NCBI RefSeq assembly: GCF_001618145.1
Contig: NZ_LQNF01000003.1
Location: 124,001 to 188,000, forward strand
Direction of reading: 5' to 3'
Source: Oceanobacillus damuensis
GTDB taxonomy: Bacteria; Bacillota; Bacilli; Bacillales; Amphibacillaceae
DNA length: 64,000 nt
Numbering within the stretch: position 1 is the stretch's first letter; each line of letters begins with the position of its first letter. The notes under the pieces were generated by a model. That model ran no database searches. It saw nothing but the letters and a program-made list of their open reading frames with translations, and was not told the origin of the DNA. Below, one piece after another: positions 53,819 through 61,389 of this stretch. The translations under genes and the position numbers were made by a program.

Positions 53819-54985
53819 ATGGACATAAATAAACAAATAGAAGAAATAATGCCAAAAGTGATTGACTGGCGCAGAACAATGCATCAGCACCCGGAGGTAT
53901 CTTTTGAAGAACATTGGACAAGCCAGTACATCGAAGAACAACTCCGTGAACTGGGCAATGTTGAAATTTCAAGACCGACAAAAACGAGTGTTCTTGGCAT
54001 TATAAAAGGTAAAAATCCCGGAAAGAAAATTGGTTTGCGAGCAGACATTGATGCACTTCCAATCCAGGAAGAACGGGATGAGCTTGCGTTCAAGTCAAAA
54101 AATGATGGCGTCATGCATGCTTGTGGTCATGATGGACATGCGTCGATTCTTCTTGGAGCCGCTAGTGTGCTTTCAAAAAACACGGATTTATTGAGTGGTG
54201 AAATTTATTTGATTTTCCAGCATGCAGAAGAGCTTCCACCAGGTGGGGCGCAGGAAATGGTCGCAACCGGTATGTTTGATGATCTGGATTTTGTGTATGG
54301 ACAGCATTTATTCACACCGATTCCTGTTGGACAAATCGGAATCACAAAAGGGCCAATCACATCCAATTCAGACACGTATGACCTTGTTATCAAAGGAAAA
54401 GGCGGGCATGCCGCACTGCCGGATAGCACAATTGATCCAATTATTGTCGGGAACCAGATTATCAGCCAGTTCCAGACGATTGTATCGAGAATAACCTCCC
54501 CATTGGATTCTGTAGTTATTTCAACGACGACTTTCCATGCTGGTACAGCGAAGAACATCATTCCTGATACTGCTGTAATTGGAGGAAGTGTCCGTACAAT
54601 CAATGATGAAACAAGAGAATTGGTAAAGCGAAAAATGGGGGAAATCGCAGCCTCTGTCTGCGATTCCTATGGCGCTGATTGTGATTTCTCATTTAACTAT
54701 GGGTATAGTGCTGTGGTCAATAATGAGGAGAAAACAGATCAAGTCCTGGATATTGCCACTGACTTATTCGGTGATCGTGTTTTCAATTACCCATTGACAA
54801 TGGGGGGAGAAGATTTTTCCGCATTTTCCCGAATCATCCCAGCCACTTATATTTTCATTGGGGTAGGAAATGAAGAGAAAGATTTTGACTTCCCACACCA
54901 CCATCCTAAATTCGGGATGGATGAAGATGGTTTCATCGACGGCGTAAAAATGATGGTCCACATCGCCATGGAAATGGGAAAATAG
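53819..54985 (+). CDS. M20 family amidohydrolase paired with AbgT
   Basis: A 388-residue amidohydrolase of the IAA-amino acid/hippurate hydrolase branch. Metal site MHACGHDGH (about 99-107), catalytic Glu in FQHAEELPPGG (about 137), dimer lobe about 180-290, and the late metal His in DFPHHHPKFGMDE. ATG 53819 follows AAAGGGG. With the AbgT transporter it probably splits an imported acyl-amino acid or aminobenzoyl-glutamate-like conjugate; substrate not proven. Followed by repeat A13 and a perfect terminator. Confidence 0.88.
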   Translation: MDINKQIEEIMPKVIDWRRTMHQHPEVSFEEHWTSQYIEEQLRELGNVEISRPTKTSVLGIIKGKNPGKKIGLRADIDALPIQEERDELAFKSKNDGVMHACGHDGHASILLGAASVLSKNTDLLSGEIYLIFQHAEELPPGGAQEMVATGMFDDLDFVYGQHLFTPIPVGQIGITKGPITSNSDTYDLVIKGKGGHAALPDSTIDPIIVGNQIISQFQTIVSRITSPLDSVVISTTTFHAGTAKNIIPDTAVIGGSVRTINDETRELVKRKMGEIAASVCDSYGADCDFSFNYGYSAVVNNEEKTDQVLDIATDLFGDRVFNYPLTMGGEDFSAFSRIIPATYIFIGVGNEEKDFDFPHHHPKFGMDEDGFIDGVKMMVHIAMEMGK

Positions 54986-54998
54986 AGGTTCAAATAGA

Positions 54999-55066
54999 GG
55001 TGCCTGTCACTTCCCGAAATTTGTTGAAAACCGAACAGTGCCAGGCACCACCCGGATTTTGTCGAA
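54999..55066 (+). repeat. Dispersed repeat family A, copy 13 (doublet)
   Basis: GGTGCCTGTCACTTCCCG...GTTGAA, AACCGAACA, then GTGCCAGGCACCACCCGG...GTCGAA, 14 bp after the M20 stop; nearly identical to the doublet at 29785. Confidence 0.86.
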
Positions 55067-55067
55067 A

Positions 55068-55107
55068 AAAAGGGCGAGTTCTAATTCATTTTAGAACTCG
55101 CCCTTTT
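55068..55107. terminator. Bidirectional terminator
   Basis: AAAAGGGCGAGTTCTAA pairs with TTAGAACTCGCCCTTTT around a short loop, serving both the M20 gene and the convergent gas vesicle operon. Confidence 0.92.
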
Positions 55108-55137
55108 CATGTTGTTCTGAATTATTATCCATCTCGT

Positions 55138-55806
55138 TTAAGCTCTTTTTCTTTCATCAGTAGTGGAGGTCTTGGTTCTTTGGCTGTTTGCTCTGGTTGT
55201 GCGTTTTTTTGGTGCCGGTTTTTTAGATGCTGATTGGCTTGATTTTGCAGCAGATCTCTTCGTAGCAGTGGAGGATTTTTCTTTTTGCTCATTCTCCTCC
55301 TGTGCCTCATTTTGATTATCTTGGTCTTCATAATCCTGCTGATCTTCCTGGTTTTCCGCTGTCATCCCCTCATCGCTTTCCTGCTCATTACCCATTGCAC
55401 CTTCCATTTCATTCGAGTGCAGTTGTGAGCCATTTTCAGTGTCTTCATCTTCTTCATTGTCCTGGTCATCTGACTGTTTCTTCCTGCTTATTTTGTCTTT
55501 TAATCCCTTGGTTTTGTTCGTAGCGTTTTCTTTAATAGAATTGTATTTCTCCATTGTCGAATCACTAAGCTCTTTTGATTTGTCTACTGCTTTCTCCTTT
55601 GCACTGCCGACCTGATAAGTTATATCTCCACGAAGCTCTTTCCCGGATTTGGGTGCAAGGAACATGGTAGTGGCGACACCAAGCGCCCAACCGATTGCAC
55701 CGCCTTTAATTACGTCTTTTTTTGTGTATACTTTATCAAGTACCTCTACATTGTCCTGTTCCTTATGGTTATTTTGCATTTCCTGCTTATTTTGTTCAAC
55801 CATCAT
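55138..55806 (-). CDS. gvpT: Gas vesicle protein GvpT (YtxH-like)
   Basis: About 222 residues, last gene of the gas vesicle operon, in the place of gvpT of Bacillus megaterium. A YtxH-like region (about 25-75) has GGAIGWALGVATTMFLAPKSG, a possible membrane helix, then a helical stretch. A very acidic Glu/Asp/Asn/Gln segment (about 115-180) follows, and a Lys/Arg/Ser/Thr-rich tail. The charge reversal between the two tail halves is striking. Two adjacent ATGs (55806, 55803) share the TAGGAGG site. Its role in vesicle assembly is unknown. Confidence 0.8.
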   Translation of the reverse strand: MMVEQNKQEMQNNHKEQDNVEVLDKVYTKKDVIKGGAIGWALGVATTMFLAPKSGKELRGDITYQVGSAKEKAVDKSKELSDSTMEKYNSIKENATNKTKGLKDKISRKKQSDDQDNEEDEDTENGSQLHSNEMEGAMGNEQESDEGMTAENQEDQQDYEDQDNQNEAQEENEQKEKSSTATKRSAAKSSQSASKKPAPKKRTTRANSQRTKTSTTDERKRA

Positions 55807-55839
55807 TAATTCCTCCTAGTAAAATTTTTGAATTATAAT

Positions 55840-56169
55840 CTATGGTAAACGGCTATCATCAGCCATTTTACCTTCCAGTTTTTCCAGCCGTTCCAGCAGC
55901 ATTTGATTCTCTTCCTTCAATTTATCCTGTTCCTGCATTGCTGCCTGGGAGTTGAGGTAGGGGTCTGTTTCCCACCAATCCATTCCGATTTCTTTTGCTT
56001 TATCGACAGATGCAACAATCAGTCTGATTTTAATGGACAGTAATTCCACATCTGCAATTCCTACCCGTATATCACCTGCAATGACAACACCTTTATCCAA
56101 TACGGTTTCAAGAACGTCCACTAGACTACTGGATTGTGCTGTTGTCTGTGGGGAGTTTCCATTGGCCAT
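55840..56169 (-). CDS. gvpJ: Gas vesicle protein GvpJ
   Basis: A 109-residue minor shell-related protein of the GvpA/J/M superfamily: SSLVDVLETVLDKGVVIAGDIRVGIADVELLSI (split over about 14-46) matches the GvpA core, followed by a heptad-like coiled-coil tail (KLKEENQMLLERLEKLEGK). Relatives are needed for nucleation of vesicles. AAGGAGG before ATG 56169; 37 bp after gvpK. Confidence 0.9.
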   Translation of the reverse strand: MANGNSPQTTAQSSSLVDVLETVLDKGVVIAGDIRVGIADVELLSIKIRLIVASVDKAKEIGMDWWETDPYLNSQAAMQEQDKLKEENQMLLERLEKLEGKMADDSRLP

Positions 56170-56205
56170 GATTATCCTCCTTCAGGGGAAGGTCTCCTAC
56201 AAAAA

Positions 56206-56535
56206 TTATAGTAAATTCCCCAGTGGTCCCAAATCGATATTTAAATCCTCATCGGTAAAATTAAATATCTCTTTCAGTTCTTCCATCTTCAAATCCAAAT
56301 TCATAAGCGCAACACCTAACTTTTCAATTTCTTCCTCCGTCAGGTTTCCACCGTCCACCCGGCGAATTGCCTGTCTCTCAACGAGCTGGCGTAACAGCTC
56401 GATAACGGTAAGAACCAGCTGGGCAAGCCCTTCTTCAGCACCTTCAGAATCAAGCTCAATGCGCCCGCTTTTTTCCGGGCGATGGTCCAAATTTGCGAAT
56501 GATCCTGACTGGTTATTAAGATTGATGGATGACAC
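56206..56535 (-). CDS. gvpK: Gas vesicle protein GvpK
   Basis: A 109-residue GvpK with the family core RIELDSEGAEEGLAQLVLTV, IELLRQLVERQAIRRVDGG and the conserved end LNIDLGPLGNLL. The best start is GTG 56535: AAAAGGAGG (56545-56553) is nine bases away, while the ATG at 56556 would sit on that site. It overlaps gvpS by 20 bp. GvpK is required for assembly, probably as a chaperone or nucleation factor. Confidence 0.9.
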   Translation of the reverse strand: MSSINLNNQSGSFANLDHRPEKSGRIELDSEGAEEGLAQLVLTVIELLRQLVERQAIRRVDGGNLTEEEIEKLGVALMNLDLKMEELKEIFNFTDEDLNIDLGPLGNLL

Positions 56536-56776
56536 GATCCAATTCCTCCTTTTCATAATCAAATTGTTTGGATGATAATTTCTCGGCAGTTTTCTTATTC
56601 GATTCTATCAATGTCTCAACGGATGAAATCAAAACCCGTAAATCGAGATAGACTAAATCAATTCCTGCGACGGAGAGGATCAGGTCGCCTTTGATTGCCA
56701 CACCTTTATCAAGCACCACATCCAGTATATCAATGAGGCCGACTTCCTTATTTTCAAACTCCTGTCTCTGTGACAT
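56516..56776 (-). CDS. gvpS: Gas vesicle protein GvpS (GvpA-like)
   Basis: An 86-residue GvpA/J-superfamily protein: VGLIDILDVVLDKGVAIKGD and LRVLISSVETLIESN match the shell-protein core, with a charged C-terminus. Position between gvpL and gvpK corresponds to gvpS of Bacillus megaterium. ATG 56776 has TTGGAGGAT; the longer frame to 56863 lies inside gvpL. Confidence 0.87.
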   Translation of the reverse strand: MSQRQEFENKEVGLIDILDVVLDKGVAIKGDLILSVAGIDLVYLDLRVLISSVETLIESNKKTAEKLSSKQFDYEKEELDRVIHQS

Positions 56777-56790
56777 GTGTATCCTCCAAA

Positions 56791-57594
56791 CTAGCTGATC
56801 TTGGCGAAATGGTAGGATGGCCATGGTCCAGTAACTTCTATTTGCCAGCCCGATTCCGTCCATTTCTCCTGTAGCTTTTTAATAACGGATATGAAATCCT
56901 CGACTGCAGATTTCTCAAGCAGATAGACACTGTTCCAGCACATTTCTTCTACACGGCCAGTAACATCCTTATTCCAATTCTTCTTCACTTCGTTATCAAC
57001 ACTCAATGCTGCCAATTCATCATGGATCTTTTCTGAAAAGGTCTGTTTTTCTTTTTCCGCTTCCTGATCGATCAATTGGTTTAATTTTCTTTTCTCCAAA
57101 TACTGCCGGCCTGGCGACATAGATGCGATTTCCTCTTTTTTTGTCTCGATTGTTTCATTGTGGCCTGCCACCGCATCTTTAACCTTGTCTGCTTCACAAT
57201 AGATTTTCATTATCCATTCTTCTTTATCTGTGATGCCATCAAGCAATTCGATCATGTTAGGCTTATGTGAATCAATCGTATTTTTCAGGCTTTCGGCTCC
57301 GGAATAGATGGTACCGAACTTCATTGGGATGATGGGATATTTCTCATAAAGCTTCATCAATGCTTCATGGTGATGAAATGCTTTTTGATGAAGCCAATTT
57401 GCATCATTTGTTTTCTTCTCGAGTTCCTTTTCACCGTATTCGGCAGCGTCCAGCTCGCAGACAACCGCTTCGATTTCTCCAAAAGGAATACTGTAGACCT
57501 CCGATTCCCCATCCAGGCCTTTTAAAGAGGGGAGGGGAGACGAATCATTTTCCTCAGCAGGTATGATCCCATATAAATAAATTAATTTTTCCAT
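56791..57594 (-). CDS. gvpL: Gas vesicle protein GvpL
   Basis: A 267-residue GvpF/GvpL family protein beginning LIYLYGIIPAE with a PIIPMKFGTIY motif near 96; the C-terminus WQIEVTGPWPSYHFAKI is the family signature. It probably chaperones GvpA subunits onto growing vesicles. 10 bp after gvpG; paralogous to GvpF in the same operon. Confidence 0.9.
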   Translation of the reverse strand: MEKLIYLYGIIPAEENDSSPLPSLKGLDGESEVYSIPFGEIEAVVCELDAAEYGEKELEKKTNDANWLHQKAFHHHEALMKLYEKYPIIPMKFGTIYSGAESLKNTIDSHKPNMIELLDGITDKEEWIMKIYCEADKVKDAVAGHNETIETKKEEIASMSPGRQYLEKRKLNQLIDQEAEKEKQTFSEKIHDELAALSVDNEVKKNWNKDVTGRVEEMCWNSVYLLEKSAVEDFISVIKKLQEKWTESGWQIEVTGPWPSYHFAKIS

Positions 57595-57604
57595 GGTTTG
57601 TTCC

Positions 57605-57862
57605 TCACCTTTTACCTTTGGTTAGTTCATTGATTTGTTCCATTTCCCGCTTTTTGGCAATTTCATATCGGAGTAACAATTCTGCCTCCGATTGCTTGTA
57701 GGATTCTTCATCGATTTCCTCAAGCTCATACATCATCTGCAAATGAATTAATTTCTTCTGGATATGCTCCAGGTCATAAAACTCTTTTTCCACTTCCTCC
57801 TGAACCTTTTCCCCAATTCTTACAATCAGATTGATAGGCGAAGTGAAAATTTTGTGAATCAT
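57605..57862 (-). CDS. gvpG: Gas vesicle protein GvpG
   Basis: An 85-residue, highly helical protein typical of GvpG: IHKIFTSPINLIVRIGEKV start, then EFYDLEHIQKKLIHLQMMYE and EIDEESYKQSEAELLLRYEI. ATGA overlap with gvpF indicates coupled translation. Minor component or assembly factor. Confidence 0.9.
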   Translation of the reverse strand: MIHKIFTSPINLIVRIGEKVQEEVEKEFYDLEHIQKKLIHLQMMYELEEIDEESYKQSEAELLLRYEIAKKREMEQINELTKGKR

Positions 57863-58626
57863 GTGGAGGGCTCCTCAACCTTCAATTTAATATTGATAAA
57901 GTTATATGCCGGCCATGGACCCGTGTATTTGAAGTCCACTTTATCCTGCCAGCTGTCATGGAGTTCATTTACCTTCTCATCGAATTCCGCTTCCTTCCCG
58001 CGGTCAATGAGGTAGGCTGCATTCAGAAGCATTTTTTCGCCAATGGGATCATTGATTTGATCTGCTTCGGCAAGAGGTGTTAATGCATCATGGATATCTG
58101 TCTGGATGTCATTCTGCAGAGCTTGAAAGAAGTTTTTCGCCATTTCCCCAAGCTGAATCCTGTCAAAATAGCCGGCAGCCTCCGATTTGGAATGTACCAC
58201 CTGTTTTTTCTTCATGACCTCTTCGTTTTGGTTGATGTTTTTCTCCAGCCAATCCTTCTTGCCGACAACTTTCAAGCCAACTTCGATTTTCCCTTTAATT
58301 TGCGGAAATATCTTCTCCAATTGTGGATAGAGACTTTCGGCTAGTGCCACCACATCCTCTTCACTGTGGAACATATTACCGAAACTGATTGGAACGACCG
58401 TATCCGCCGTTTCCATTACCTTTGAAAGCACCTGCTGATGCATCATCAGGTTGTCTTTGCTTGGATGATAGATCTTCATCGGAACGTTGGTGACGACCAT
58501 TGCGGCGTCTTTATAATGGACCGTATAGACTTCTCTGTCCTCTCCTTCAAAATGTACAGTTCCAAACGATTGCTCTTGGTCTGTTTGTATCCCGCAAAAA
58601 ACATAAATTCCTTGTTCCTCACTCAT
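57859..58626 (-). CDS. gvpF: Gas vesicle protein GvpF
   Basis: A 255-residue GvpF/L family member: GIYVFCGIQTDQE start, VVPISFGNMF near 93, and the C-terminal signature FKYTGPWPAYNFINIKL. It begins at ATG 58626, inside the end of gvpN; its ribosome site GGGGTGA is modest and translation may be coupled. GvpF can bind the inner vesicle surface and the GvpA monomer. Confidence 0.9.
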   Translation of the reverse strand: MSEEQGIYVFCGIQTDQEQSFGTVHFEGEDREVYTVHYKDAAMVVTNVPMKIYHPSKDNLMMHQQVLSKVMETADTVVPISFGNMFHSEEDVVALAESLYPQLEKIFPQIKGKIEVGLKVVGKKDWLEKNINQNEEVMKKKQVVHSKSEAAGYFDRIQLGEMAKNFFQALQNDIQTDIHDALTPLAEADQINDPIGEKMLLNAAYLIDRGKEAEFDEKVNELHDSWQDKVDFKYTGPWPAYNFINIKLKVEEPST

Positions 58627-58631
58627 GTTAG

Positions 58632-59546
58632 TCACCCCACTGTTATTTTTTTGCATTCCTGTATGAGCTGTCTTTTCACCCGATGTTTATGTTTGTCATC
58701 TACACATGTCTGAAGGGGAAACCATGTGATGTCAAAACAGAGCTGATTAAACTCCTCATTTGATCCATCAACCGGAATATCATAACGATTTACCAATTCA
58801 GCAATCATGATGGAAGCTCTCAGTGACGGACCTTGAAAGTCCTGTCCGGAATGGCAAAGCTTCCTGATCTTCATCATAAATTCAACAATTGCTTCCGCTT
58901 TTTCCCGTTCAATCGATGTCTTATTGATCACGGCTGTAATTTCCGCCTCCTGCTCCAGGGATCCGAGCGTCAGTGTCACCATCCGGTCAAGCAGGGCATC
59001 CTGAGACTCGTAGACTCCGGCATACTCGACAGGGTTACTTGTGAAAATGACGGAAAAATCCGGATGGACATTGATATATGATTTTTTCTGCTTCGTTCCA
59101 TAGAGAGGCAAAATCTTCTCTTCCAGAATCGGCAGAAAAATGTTATTTGCCTCTGGCTGGGAGCGGGTAAACTCATCATAAACAAGGGTATAGCCTTTTT
59201 TGACTGCTTCAAGGAGCCGTCCATCTGACCAGGATTCCGTTACATTTTCCTCGATTTTATGGACGCTTCGTACGTAATTGTCTTTTAATTTTCGCCGCTT
59301 ATAGCCTGAAAACGCACCAATCAGATCTTCTGTGGAAAGATCTTTATTCCCGTTGATCAGCATCACTGGCCGTTTTCTCTTTTTGGCAATATGAAGGGCG
59401 AGTGTTGTTTTCCCAATGCCTGAAGGTCCTGTGAAATGAAGCGGATAGCCAGTTTCAAGGTATCGCAATGACCGTTTGATGATGCCTTTATAGTAGGATG
59501 ATTGTTCATATAAGCTTGTCTGGTTTTCCTCTGCATGTTCGGTCAT
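58632..59546 (-). CDS. gvpN: Gas vesicle AAA ATPase GvpN
   Basis: A 304-residue MoxR/AAA-type ATPase. Walker A GPSGIGKTTLAL (about 40-51), Walker B LVYDEFTRS (about 118-126), SNPVEYAG sensor near 166. Thought to remodel the shell and enlarge vesicles. ATG 59546 has CAGGAGGA; the frame is open to 59588 but overlaps gvpO-like gene without a site. Confidence 0.92.
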   Translation of the reverse strand: MTEHAEENQTSLYEQSSYYKGIIKRSLRYLETGYPLHFTGPSGIGKTTLALHIAKKRKRPVMLINGNKDLSTEDLIGAFSGYKRRKLKDNYVRSVHKIEENVTESWSDGRLLEAVKKGYTLVYDEFTRSQPEANNIFLPILEEKILPLYGTKQKKSYINVHPDFSVIFTSNPVEYAGVYESQDALLDRMVTLTLGSLEQEAEITAVINKTSIEREKAEAIVEFMMKIRKLCHSGQDFQGPSLRASIMIAELVNRYDIPVDGSNEEFNQLCFDITWFPLQTCVDDKHKHRVKRQLIQECKKITVG

Positions 59547-59565
59547 GTTTGATCCTCCTGTCCAT

Positions 59566-59832
59566 CTATGCCTGTTCCTCCAAATCACTTCGGTACCTGA
59601 GGCTTATTCTTGAAAAGCCGGTAACCTCGGAATCGGCATCAAGAAAAACCTCATACAGGCCAATCATTTGATCGTTGGCGTATTTTTTCATATATTCTTT
59701 TTCCTCTATTACTTCGACTAGTGCCCGCCATCCATTCTCAGCGTTATCCTCGTGCTTTTTTACGGAAATAATTTTATGTGGAGGGGCGATATTTTCATTG
59801 AAGAACTGTTTTACTTCCTCCATAACTTTCAT
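59566..59832 (-). CDS. gvpR: Gas vesicle protein GvpO-like (GvpR)
   Basis: An 88-residue protein with the GvpO fold pattern: VKQFFNENIAPPHKIISVKK, GWRALVEVIEEKEYM and LYEVFLDADSEVTGFSRISL followed by RYRS. In Bacillus megaterium the equivalent position is called gvpR. ATG 59832 follows AAGGAAGTGG; the frame begins six codons earlier. Required for vesicle formation in other organisms. Confidence 0.85.
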   Translation of the reverse strand: MKVMEEVKQFFNENIAPPHKIISVKKHEDNAENGWRALVEVIEEKEYMKKYANDQMIGLYEVFLDADSEVTGFSRISLRYRSDLEEQA

Positions 59833-59908
59833 ATGTTCCACTTCCTTCATGGTTTGTTGTAAGTATGGGAGGAATCAGGATCTGTTGCACCTGATTCCAG
59901 TCTGTGAC

Positions 59909-60184
59909 TTATGCTTCTTCCTCTTCATATTCCAGACTGTCTGACCGTGCAGACAATCGGTCTGACAGGCCATCCTCCTCGAAATCATCCTGCAGCAGAC
60001 CAACAGCCTCCGCATATCGCAGCCATGTATCCACACTGGCAATCACCACGCGTGCTTCAACGGTGATCAGTTCAATTCCCACTACAGAAACTCTCGCAAA
60101 TGCATCAATGACAATCCCTTTGTCAAGTATTCGGTCAATAACCTCCGCCAAACTTGAACTATCGGTTGATTTTTGAATAGCCAT
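59909..60184 (-). CDS. gvpB: Major gas vesicle structural protein GvpA/GvpB
   Basis: A 91-residue shell protein. The strongly conserved core [20 protein letters not shown] (about 9-28), then [20 protein letters not shown] and [13 protein letters not shown], builds the amphipathic ribs of the hydrophobic gas-filled shell. The acidic C-terminal extension ([12 protein letters not shown]) is longer than in the 70-residue cyanobacterial GvpA and resembles Bacillus GvpB. It is the only full-type shell gene in the window. AAGGAGC ribosome site. Confidence 0.94.
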   Translation of the reverse strand: MAIQKSTDSSSLAEVIDRILDKGIVIDAFARVSVVGIELITVEARVVIASVDTWLRYAEAVGLLQDDFEEDGLSDRLSARSDSLEYEEEEA

Positions 60185-60231
60185 GTAAACATGCTCCTTT
60201 CTGGTTGTTAAGTTTTATATTTAGGAAATGG

Positions 60232-60807
60232 TTACGCTCTTTTCAAGTCTGAATGATGCTTAATACTTCCTGGACCTTTTATATTTGTAGAGCTTTTTAT
60301 GGAAGTGGCGCTTTTAATGTGACGCACTCCTTTTATCTGATTTACACCTCGTATACCTGATTCTGAATTCGTTCTTTTTTTCATGTTCCTTTGGAAATCC
60401 TGGCCGCTTTCCTTTACCCCAGCCACTTTATCTCTTACTTGCATGAGGGTGTTTTGCATTCTGTCTTCTACTTTTTCTGCATTGGCGTGAACCTTTTCGG
60501 CATTTTCATCTTTCTTTTTCCGAAGCTTTTCAGCAGCCTCATTCGCTTTCGATTGAATTCCTTCCGTCAAGTGATTGCGGAATTGATCCGCCATTTCTTC
60601 CTTCAATTCTGATTCTACCGATTCTTTAAGTTCTGTTGGGTCATCTGCCCGCTTGATTATATTTTTGACTCTCGGCAGTGCATGGCCCAGGCCTTTTCGA
60701 ATTTTTGGAAACAATAGTGGTGCGGTAGTAGCCACAAACGTAATTCCGCCAGCAAGGACAGATGCTTGTACACCAGGATTATCAGCTATTTTTTTAGGTG
60801 CTTCCAT
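60232..60807 (-). CDS. gvpQ: Gas vesicle protein GvpQ with basic hexapeptide-repeat tail
   Basis: A 191-residue protein, first gene of the operon. The N-terminal third has a hydrophobic glycine-containing segment (VLAGGITFVATTAPLLFP, about 18-35), the middle is a long charged helix (KSKANEAAEKLRKKKDENAE region), and residues 151-191 form seven near-repeats of x-(I/L)-(K/R)-x-x-x: GIRGVN, QIKGVR, HIKSAT, SIKSST, NIKGPG, SIKHHS, DLKRA. Position before gvpB matches gvpQ of Bacillus megaterium. ATG 60807 has AAGGAGG; function is unknown. Confidence 0.8.
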   Translation of the reverse strand: MEAPKKIADNPGVQASVLAGGITFVATTAPLLFPKIRKGLGHALPRVKNIIKRADDPTELKESVESELKEEMADQFRNHLTEGIQSKANEAAEKLRKKKDENAEKVHANAEKVEDRMQNTLMQVRDKVAGVKESGQDFQRNMKKRTNSESGIRGVNQIKGVRHIKSATSIKSSTNIKGPGSIKHHSDLKRA

Positions 60808-60856
60808 AGGTAACCTCCTTGAAGGAATCCAGGGTGTATACGCCCTTTGCAAGTAG

Positions 60857-60882
60857 ATACCCTCCCAATTTTTTTGAGAAAC
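60857..60882 (-). promoter_or_regulatory. Sigma-B-type promoter of the gas vesicle operon
   Basis: On the minus strand GTTTCT (60877-60882), exactly 14 bp, then GGGTAT (60857-60862), matching the general-stress sigma-B consensus GTTTNN-N(12-14)-GGGTAT. The start would be about 40 bp before gvpQ. No comparably good sigma-A promoter was seen in this stretch. Confidence 0.68.
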
Positions 60883-61000
60883 TGGTTATTTTAACCTGCT
60901 ATGGATGATTATGAGAGAATGTAACAAGGAAAATGCACTAAAAACAGGATACACAGGAGATTAAGGGAGGCAGTATTACAAACATTACAGTTTTATTAAA

Positions 61001-61030
61001 GGTGCCTGTCACTTCCCGAATTGTGTCGAA
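61001..61030 (+). repeat. Dispersed repeat family A, copy 14
   Basis: GGTGCCTGTCACTTCCCG then AATTGTGTCGAA, in the gap between the divergent gas vesicle operon and the NCS1 gene. The remaining gap (to 61389) shows no gene. Confidence 0.85.
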
Positions 61031-61389
61031 TATTATTTAGAATTGTATGTGCTTGGGTTGGTACATCTGATTTTCTGTCGTGTAGTGAAAACTCCGGGCT
61101 TCTATGTTGTTGCCACCACTTTGGAAATGTCATTCTCCGGTTTTTCGCTTAAATAGCCGACATTTAATAGAATTTTTCAAGAAAATGAGATTAATAGGGA
61201 GATTTTGTGAGCATTTGGCAGTAAATACGCATCAAATCAATGCTATAGTGTTATAAGCACTAATAGCATGTTTGCCTGTAAGCAAGCAAAATGATAATCT
61301 ATAATGGAGTTCATAGTGATTGTGAAACACTTCACAATATTTAATCGTTTTTATTTAAAACTTAATAATGGGAAAGGAAGTTGGTATTT

